Of a stretch of 64,000 nucleotides of DNA, positions 58,721-64,000 are shown piece after piece. This DNA is from DATFFO01 sp963772815 (GTDB taxonomy: Bacteria; Actinomycetota; Acidimicrobiia; Spongiisociales; ZC4RG35). Made by a program: the position numbers and the translations under genes. The notes beneath the pieces are model-generated. The model was not told where the DNA came from. It was given only the letters and a program-made list of their open reading frames with translations, and did no database searches. The stretch lies in NCBI GenBank assembly GCA_963772815.1, contig CAVYYV010000004.1:124001-188000 (forward strand). The letters are read 5' to 3'. Each line of letters begins with the position of its first letter. Position 1 is the stretch's first letter.

Positions 58721-59743
58721 ATGACGACCGATGTCATGACCGAGAGAAAGCTGACCACCCAAAAGGCCATCGCCGAAGCGATCGGCCAGGAGATGGAAAG
58801 CGACGATCGGGTCCTCGTCATGGGCGAGGACGTGGGAGTTTACGGTGGGATCTTCGGAGCCACCGAAGGCCTGCTGGGCAAATACGGCGCCGATCGGGTG
58901 ATAGACACCCCCATCTCCGAGACCGGCTTCATCGGAGCCGCGGTGGGGATGGCGATCAACGGGCTGCGTCCCATCGCCGAGTTGATGTTCGTGGACTTCT
59001 ACGGCGTATGCATGGACCAGATCTACAACAACATGGCCAAGATTCACTACTTCAGTGGTGGCCATGTCAAGGTGCCGATGGTCCTCACCACGGCCGTGGG
59101 CGGCGGCTACTCCGACGCCGGCCAACACTCCCAGACGCTGTGGGGCACGTTCGCCCACCTGCCGGGGATGAAGGTGGTGATTCCGTCCAATCCCTACGAC
59201 GCCAAAGGGCTGATGATCTCGGCCATCCGGGATGACAACCCGGTGGTGTTCATGTTCCACAAGGGAGTGCTGGGTCTGGGCTGGATGACTCACAACCCGC
59301 GGGCCACCGCTCCGGTGCCGGAGGAGTCCTACGAGGTCCCGATCGGCAAAGCCCGTGTGGCTCGTGAGGGGAGCGACGTGACCGTGGTGGCGGTATCTCT
59401 CGATGTGCACAAGGCCCTGAACGCAGCCGAGACTCTGGAAGGGACTGGGATCTCGGCCGAGGTGCTGGACCTGCGCTCGCTGGTGCCCCTGGACCGGGAC
59501 GCCATCAACGAGTCCGTGGCCAAGACCCACCGGCTGGTGGTGGTCGACGAGGACTACCACAGCTTTGGGATGTCGGGGGAGGTGATCACCTCTGTCATCG
59601 AAGGGGCGTTCGATTATCTCGATGCCCCGCCGGTGCGGGTGACCACGCCCGACATCGTCATCCCCTACAGCCGTCCGCTGGAACAGTTCGCCCTGCCCTC
59701 GGCGGACAAGATCGTCTCCGCCGTCGAGCAGTTGGTCCGGTGA
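58721..59743 (+). CDS. acoB: Acetoin/2-oxoacid dehydrogenase E1 component, beta subunit
   Basis: A 340-residue partner of acoA. LTTQKAIAEAIGQEMESDDR, VLVMGEDVGVYGG (conserved Glu for TPP), DRVIDTPISETGFIGAAVGM and GGGYSDAGQHSQTLWGTFAH are E1-beta signatures; LPGMKVVIPSNPYDAKGLM and the C-terminal transketolase domain (VVVDEDYHSFGMSGEVITSV) follow. It starts 11 bp after acoA with AGGAGACG upstream, so it is in the same operon. Confidence 0.9.
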   Translation: MTTDVMTERKLTTQKAIAEAIGQEMESDDRVLVMGEDVGVYGGIFGATEGLLGKYGADRVIDTPISETGFIGAAVGMAINGLRPIAELMFVDFYGVCMDQIYNNMAKIHYFSGGHVKVPMVLTTAVGGGYSDAGQHSQTLWGTFAHLPGMKVVIPSNPYDAKGLMISAIRDDNPVVFMFHKGVLGLGWMTHNPRATAPVPEESYEVPIGKARVAREGSDVTVVAVSLDVHKALNAAETLEGTGISAEVLDLRSLVPLDRDAINESVAKTHRLVVVDEDYHSFGMSGEVITSVIEGAFDYLDAPPVRVTTPDIVIPYSRPLEQFALPSADKIVSAVEQLVR

Positions 59744-59747
59744 GGGG

Positions 59748-60839
59748 ATGGCGATAGACATCCTGATGCCTGTCATCGGCGCCGAAGGCGACGAGGCAGT
59801 GGTGACGGCCTGGATGGTCGACGAGGGGACCCGGGTCAAACCGGATCAGCTCATTGCCGAGGTGCAGGCGGAGAAGGTATCGATGGACGTCGAGGCTCCC
59901 GCTGCTGGCGTGGTGCGCGGCCTGGTGCCGATCAACGAGCCGGTTGCGCAGGGGAGCCCAATATGCCGGATCGAGGAGGTTTCGGAGGATGTCTCGGCCC
60001 CGCCGTTGGTGTCTTCCGGGACCTCCCATCCGACTGGCACCGGGGGCGTCGCCTCCCCGACTCCGGCCTCCCCGGCTGCCCGTCGCGTGGCCCGGGAGCT
60101 GGGCGTTCAGTTGGAGACGTTGTCGGGGAGCGGGCCGGGTGGGAGGATCACCGAGGCGGACGTGCGCGCCGGAGCCGGAGCGACAGGCGGCGGCGAGTGG
60201 GCCGGCTCGATCGGCCAAGGAGAGGACCTGGTGGGTTTGCGGGCCGTGATTGCCCGGAATATGCGAGAGAGCCACGCCGCTACCGCACCCGTCACGATCA
60301 CCACGATGGCGGATGTCACAGGACGGGTGCCGGACCAAATCACGGCGTGGGTGGTGCGGACCGTGGCGCGGGCGCTCGAGAAACATCCATACATGAACGG
60401 CACGCGGAAGGACGAAGTCTTCCAGGCTGCGGCCGAGACCGGAATCTCCCTCGCCATCCAGACGGATCAGGGCCTGGTGGCCCCGGTGATCAGGGATCCC
60501 GGCTCCAAGGGGATGAGAGAAGTGGCCCAGGAGATCGCATCGCTCGCCGAAAGGGCCCGGGCCCGGACCTTGACCGGCGCCGACTACGAGGGCGGGACCT
60601 TCTCGGTGACCAATCTGGGCGGGTACGGGATCGATGCATTCACTCCGATCATCAACCTGCCCCAGATCGCCATCCTGGGTGTGGGGGCGATCCGCACCGT
60701 GGCCGGGTTCATCGATGATCGGGTGGTGCCCCTGCGCAAGGTGGTCCTCTCGCTCACCTTCGATCACGCCTTCGTCGACGGTGCCCCCGCCGCGGCCTTT
60801 CTCGCCGAAGTCCGTCGCCGGCTCAGCGGCGACGATTGA
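59748..60839 (+). CDS. acoC: Dihydrolipoamide acyltransferase (E2) component
   Basis: A 363-residue E2 protein. Residues 1-78 are a lipoyl domain with the modified Lys43 in QAEKVSMDVEAPAAG. After a Ser/Pro/Thr linker comes a peripheral subunit-binding domain (ASPAARRVARELGVQLETLS, GRITEADVR), then the catalytic acyltransferase domain, here shorter than usual, with TFSVTNLGGYGIDAFTPIIN and HAFVDG (His340, Asp344). It starts four bases after the beta-subunit stop. No E3 dihydrolipoamide dehydrogenase is encoded in this window, so E3 must come from elsewhere. Confidence 0.88.
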   Translation: MAIDILMPVIGAEGDEAVVTAWMVDEGTRVKPDQLIAEVQAEKVSMDVEAPAAGVVRGLVPINEPVAQGSPICRIEEVSEDVSAPPLVSSGTSHPTGTGGVASPTPASPAARRVARELGVQLETLSGSGPGGRITEADVRAGAGATGGGEWAGSIGQGEDLVGLRAVIARNMRESHAATAPVTITTMADVTGRVPDQITAWVVRTVARALEKHPYMNGTRKDEVFQAAAETGISLAIQTDQGLVAPVIRDPGSKGMREVAQEIASLAERARARTLTGADYEGGTFSVTNLGGYGIDAFTPIINLPQIAILGVGAIRTVAGFIDDRVVPLRKVVLSLTFDHAFVDGAPAAAFLAEVRRRLSGDD

Positions 60840-60856
60840 GTTTTGTGCTGTGTTCT

Positions 60857-61642
60857 TCAGCGCGGGGCGGGCAAGCTTTCGCCCGTCTCGACCAGGCTCT
60901 TGAGGCCTGAGACGATGTAGGGCAGGCCCTGGACGAAATCTTCCAGGGTACGTGCTCCAATGTCATACAGCACCACGGTGAGTTTGACCATGTGGTCCAT
61001 TTCCTCCAGGGCCCACACCTCCCGTGCCGGCGGTTCGGCGGCGAGAGACTCGTCCCAGAGGGGATGGAAGGTGCACTCAAGACGTCTAGGTGGATCGATC
61101 GACAAGATCTTCCCTTCCGAGGCCTGAGTGCCGTCTGGGTAGTAGTAATCCATCGGCGATCCCATCTCCCATTTCGACTCAACCCTCGTCCCGTAGAAGT
61201 ACTGCGACGTCATGTCGGGATTCACGATGGCGTCCCACACAGCTTGGATCCCACCCCGGATGTAGCAGCTGTATACGTGTGCCGGTTTCTCCATCTCCTG
61301 CCCTTCTATCTCGATCCGCGCCCTGATGGAGGACACCCTCTCCATCCGGAGCGCTGCATACCTGCTGATCCACAGATCGTGGATCAGTCTGATGGGCACG
61401 GGGTTGAGATAGTGAAATTTGGATCGGCCCTGCTTGTGGGTCGTCACCAAGTTCGCCTCCTCCAAGATGCGGATATGGTTCATCACCCCAAACCGCGTCA
61501 TCTCGGGAAGGTGGCCGCACATCTCTCCCAGGGTTTGACCGTCGCTCTCGTAGAGCTTGTCGAGCAGCAGCCTCCGGCTGGCATCGTTGATCGCCCTGAA
61601 CACCTCGTCCACCCTGGTTAGGAGATGTGAGTAAACACTCAC
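60857..61642 (-). CDS. ArsR-type HTH regulator fused to SRPBCC (AHSA1) domain
   Basis: A 261-residue fusion. The N-terminal 100 residues form an ArsR winged helix: VDEVFRAINDASRRLLLDKL, then MTRFGVMNHIRILEEANLVT and HKQGRSKFHYLNPVPI. Residues 115-250 match an AHSA1-type START/SRPBCC fold (HVYSCYIRGGIQAVWDAIVN, YDIGARTLEDFVQGLPYIVS), a hydrophobic-ligand cavity. The protein could thus be a one-component regulator sensing a lipid-like compound. No cysteine metal site of ArsR sensors is seen. It is convergent with acoC. Confidence 0.82.
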   Translation of the reverse strand: MSVYSHLLTRVDEVFRAINDASRRLLLDKLYESDGQTLGEMCGHLPEMTRFGVMNHIRILEEANLVTTHKQGRSKFHYLNPVPIRLIHDLWISRYAALRMERVSSIRARIEIEGQEMEKPAHVYSCYIRGGIQAVWDAIVNPDMTSQYFYGTRVESKWEMGSPMDYYYPDGTQASEGKILSIDPPRRLECTFHPLWDESLAAEPPAREVWALEEMDHMVKLTVVLYDIGARTLEDFVQGLPYIVSGLKSLVETGESLPAPR

Positions 61643-61740
61643 GTGTCAAGAGCAGACTCACTGCGGGGCTGTCTCCGGGGCGGGGTTGGCAGGCGAACGC
61701 CGGCACGGCGAGTAGTTGTTTGCCTCGGGGCGTTCGCCAC

Positions 61741-61772
61741 GGTCTGAGCTCGCGCTCTGACGAGCTCAGACC
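61741..61772. terminator. Hairpin overlapping the MFS gene stop
   Basis: GGTCTGAGCTCG (61741-61752) pairs perfectly with CGAGCTCAGACC (61761-61772) around an eight-base loop. It covers the stop codon of the MFS gene and probably ends its transcript. A second pair (GGCGAACGCC 61692-61701 with GGCGTTCGCC 61729-61738) follows in the direction of transcription. Confidence 0.55.
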
Positions 61773-62974
61773 GCGACCGTGGCTGTCGCCTCGCTGCGGT
61801 AGCGGGCTACGACCAGGGCCGGGATCACCAGAAGACCCAGTCCCACCAGCGACAGGATCCGGTAGTCGGACACCTGGAACAAGAGCCCGGAGCTAGCACT
61901 TGCAGCGGCACTAGACATCCACGTGATCGAGTCGGCCCGGCCCTGGAGCCGGGCTCGCAGGCCGGGAGCGAAACCCACCGTCAGAAGTGCCGAGCTGGCC
62001 ACAAAGCCCAGATTCCATCCCACACCCAGGAGGAACAGCGCTCCCACCAAAGCCGGAGTCGAGTCGGCAGGGACCGTGGCAGCAAGCACCGCAGCCACTC
62101 CCAGTACCACCAAGCTCAGCACCACCGTCTGGTAGCGACCGATGCGGTCGGCGAGGCGGCCTGTCAGCGGGGAGAAAGCGAACATGCCCAGCGTGTGGGC
62201 GCTCATCACGAGGCCCACCGTGCCCAGGTCGGAGCCCCCGTGGCGGATGTGCAGAGGGGTGGCGGTCATGATCAGGACCATCACAACCTGGCCGGCGATC
62301 AGCCCGGCCAGCGCCACCTTGACGTGGGGTTGCTGGAAGCTGTCACCGAAGCCGCGGGAATCAGCGGGGTCGTGTCGATCGTGGGCGATGGTCATCGGAT
62401 CGGGTCGGAGCGCGATTAGGTACAAGACCATCGCCGCCGCCATGAAAAGAGCTGTGAGCAGGTAGCCCCCGGCCAACTCGGAGGTCCCCCAGGCCGAGGT
62501 GAGCCTTCCGGAGGGTTGGAGCAAGCTGGGGCCGACCACCGAGCCGATCGTGCCCGCCCATACGATGACGCTCAGTGCAGACGCACGTCGTTCGGGTGGA
62601 TACAGCTCAGCTGCGGCGTATCTGGCCAGCTGGTTGGAGGCCCGCCCCAGTCCGGTCACCGCCATGCCTACCAACAACAATGGAAAAGACCCGGCCACCA
62701 CCGCCAGCACCGCAGTGCCGGCCCCCACGGCTCCGAGGAGGTATCCGAGCACCAGGCCTGGCCGCCGGCCCCGCTCACCAACACGCAATGTCAGAAGGCT
62801 GGTTCCCACCGCTGTGCCTGCCACCGCCAGGGCGCCCGGCAGCCCTGAGAGGGTCGCACGTCCTGTGATCTCTTCAACCGCCAGTGTGGAGACGGTCACG
62901 GCAGCGATGTAACCGGTCGTCCCCAGGGCTGCCCCGCCGAACAGGGTGGCGGTGAGACGGCTCCGGGTGGACAT
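61766..62974 (-). CDS. Major facilitator superfamily transporter
   Basis: A 402-residue transporter with twelve predicted helices. MSTRSRLTATLFGGAALGTT begins helix one; LLTLRVGERGRRPGLVLGYL is the loop 2-3 MFS motif, LGRASNQLARYAAAELYPPE sits in the first half, and MFAFSPLTGRLADRIGRYQT repeats motif A in the second half. It fits drug or metabolite exporters; the substrate is unknown. The ATG at 62974 is preferred, as the upstream frame is not conserved. It lies upstream of the ArsR-SRPBCC gene on the same strand, a possible export-regulation pair. Confidence 0.88.
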   Translation of the reverse strand: MSTRSRLTATLFGGAALGTTGYIAAVTVSTLAVEEITGRATLSGLPGALAVAGTAVGTSLLTLRVGERGRRPGLVLGYLLGAVGAGTAVLAVVAGSFPLLLVGMAVTGLGRASNQLARYAAAELYPPERRASALSVIVWAGTIGSVVGPSLLQPSGRLTSAWGTSELAGGYLLTALFMAAAMVLYLIALRPDPMTIAHDRHDPADSRGFGDSFQQPHVKVALAGLIAGQVVMVLIMTATPLHIRHGGSDLGTVGLVMSAHTLGMFAFSPLTGRLADRIGRYQTVVLSLVVLGVAAVLAATVPADSTPALVGALFLLGVGWNLGFVASSALLTVGFAPGLRARLQGRADSITWMSSAAASASSGLLFQVSDYRILSLVGLGLLVIPALVVARYRSEATATVAV

Positions 62975-63084
62975 CGGAGCAGCGTAACGCTCCAGTCCGG
63001 CGAGCCGCCACGCGCCGAACCCACCGCCTGCCTTTGACGCGACCAGATCCGGTTGGACCAGATCACAACACGAGGAGGGGCACC

Positions 63085-63449
63085 GTGGGTGCACCGGTTG
63101 TCCATTTCGAAGTCATAGGCCAGGACGGGCCCGGGCTCATCGAGTTCTACTCGGAGCTGTTCGACTGGAAGATCGATGCCAACAACCCCATTAACTACGG
63201 GACCATTCCCCAAGCAAGGGTCCCGATGGCATCGGGATCGGCGGCGGAGTCGGACCGGGCCCGGAGGGCTACGGCGGGCACGTCACCTTCTACGTCGGGG
63301 TGCCCGACGTCGAGGCCGCTCTGGCCGAGGCGGAGCGGCTGGCAGGCAAGCGCCTCATGGGCCCCGACAAGGTGATGGAGGCGGTCGAGATCGGTCAGTT
63401 CATCGATCCTGAGGGCAACCTTGTCGGGTTGCTCAACGCTGTCGACTGA
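63085..63449 (+). CDS. VOC family (glyoxalase-like) protein, frameshifted
   Basis: A VOC protein of about 121 residues split into two frames. From the GTG at 63085 (GAGGAGGGG upstream) it reads GAPVVHFEVIGQDGPGLIEF and YSELFDWKIDANNPINYGTI to about 63212; the second half continues one frame over as GGHVTFYVGVPDVEAALAEA, ERLAGKRLMGPDKVMEAVEI and FIDPEGNLVGLL, with a natural stop at 63447-63449. One missing base near 63212 (in the run CCAAGC) explains it. Family members act as lyases, dioxygenases or binding proteins; function unknown. Confidence 0.65.
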
Positions 63450-63515
63450 CTCGTTCCAGGCAAGCACAGCATGCCGGCTCGGCGGCTGTGGCATCTTGGA
63501 GCTAGGTTCCGACCA

Positions 63516-64000
63516 ATGCGGATCGCGACTTGGAACGTCAACTCTCTCAAGGCGCGTATGGAGGCAGTGGAGCGGTGGCTGGAGCGGGCCGGGCCCGACG
63601 TGCTGCTGTTGCAGGAGACCAAGCTGGCCGACGAAGACGTGCCGAACCTGCCCTTCGAAGCGGCCGGCTATGAGTTGGCTCATCACGGCGAGGGTCGCTG
63701 GAATGGCGTGGCGGTCGTCTCCAGGGTCGGCATCGAGGACGTGGTCACCAACTTCGGTGACGGTGCCATTCGGGACAGCCGCAAAGGGGTCGCGGTAGAT
63801 GAGGAGGACTTCGACCCATTCGACGAAGCCCGAATGGTGACGGCGACCTGCGGCGGCATCCGGGTCGTCAGCCTCTACGCGCCCAACGGCCGGGTGGTGG
63901 GATCACCCTTCTACGCGGGAAAGCTGGCCTGGTTCGAGCGGCTGCACAGGTGGCTGGTCGAGTCATGCTCACCCGACGATCCGCTCGTCCTCGGCGGTGA
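63516..64000 (+). CDS. xthA: Exodeoxyribonuclease III (partial, runs off the window)
   Basis: The first 161 codons of an exonuclease III/AP-endonuclease, a DNA repair enzyme. MRIATWNVNSLKARMEAVER has Asn7, LLQETKLADE the metal-binding Glu34, then RWNGVAVVSR, VVSLYAPNGRVVGSPFYAGK with the catalytic Tyr/Asn region, and LVLGG at the very end, where the GD catalytic Asp would follow. The frame is open to the end of the sequence. The start is the ATG at 63516, which matches the family N-terminus. Confidence 0.9.
   Translation, partial: MRIATWNVNSLKARMEAVERWLERAGPDVLLLQETKLADEDVPNLPFEAAGYELAHHGEGRWNGVAVVSRVGIEDVVTNFGDGAIRDSRKGVAVDEEDFDPFDEARMVTATCGGIRVVSLYAPNGRVVGSPFYAGKLAWFERLHRWLVESCSPDDPLVLGG

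Noticed and set aside
1..64000. tRNA, rRNA, CRISPR array, complete insertion sequence or prophage
   Set aside because: I looked for tRNA T-arm motifs, regular spaced repeats and transposase or phage structural genes and found none that could be supported by reading alone.

Overview
The window is high-GC DNA with dense genes, many GTG/TTG starts, F420/flavin-type oxidoreductases, Tat components, class III cyclase-NTPase-TPR proteins and an ArsR-SRPBCC regulator. Together these suggest an uncultured or environmental actinobacterium, plausibly of the Acidimicrobiia. This placement is inference from gene style; there is no rRNA or other marker gene, and I recognised no tRNA, CRISPR array or intact transposase.

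Layout. 0-3 kb: a Gfo/Idh/MocA oxidoreductase divergent from a fumarylacetoacetate hydrolase family gene and an LLM flavin oxidoreductase. 3.1-4.3 kb: tatA and a frameshifted tatC. 4.5-5.1 kb: a small membrane protein divergent from a short GntR/YtrA regulator. 5.4-10 kb: small membrane and lipoprotein genes, a LuxI/FeeM-like acyltransferase, a truncated cupin and remnants of a tyrosine recombinase. 10.3-15.1 kb: an SDR, a charged repeat peptide, a DEAD-box helicase with a C-terminal RRM, a GYD remnant and an APC permease. 15.2-21.3 kb: two large cyclase-NTPase-TPR signalling proteins separated by an S-layer-homology remnant. 21.5-28 kb: a deazaflavin-type nitroreductase, a terpenoid-cyclase-like protein, two GNAT genes, DUF-type proteins, a cyclase fragment and a frameshifted amidohydrolase. 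28.1-34.5 kb: a NarL/DesK-type two-component pair, an alpha/beta hydrolase, a methyltransferase, a MoaD/Mut7-C-like protein, an ECF sigma factor with its anti-sigma-like partner, and a Nudix hydrolase. 34.5-41.5 kb: an HpaB-type monooxygenase, a metallothionein-like peptide, several broken genes (glsB/yeaQ type, GDSL hydrolase, patatin), a cNMP-binding protein, a second LLM oxidoreductase and a VOC protein. 41.5-50.2 kb: a sarcosine/dimethylglycine island (soxBDAG plus two further FAD enzymes). 50.4-53.4 kb: a third cyclase-NTPase-TPR protein. 53.5-55 kb: sucrose phosphorylase. 56.6-60.8 kb: an acoXABC-like 2-oxoacid/acetoin dehydrogenase operon. 60.9-64 kb: ArsR-SRPBCC regulator, MFS transporter, a frameshifted VOC gene and the start of exonuclease III.

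Two themes stand out. The first is signalling: three full class III nucleotide cyclase + STAND-type NTPase + TPR proteins, a fourth cyclase fragment and a stand-alone cyclic-nucleotide-binding protein lie within about 35 kb, and the three cyclase active sites differ in key residues. The second is gene wear. At least seven recognisable genes carry small indels, and several intergenic gaps hold decayed pieces of integrase, SLH, GYD, cyclase and cupin genes. A short dispersed repeat (consensus GAAACGGTTCACAAAG) and a 183-bp inverted-repeat element sit at some of these damaged ends. Some indels lie in short homopolymers and may be assembly errors; others, such as a lost catalytic serine in the GDSL gene, look like real decay.
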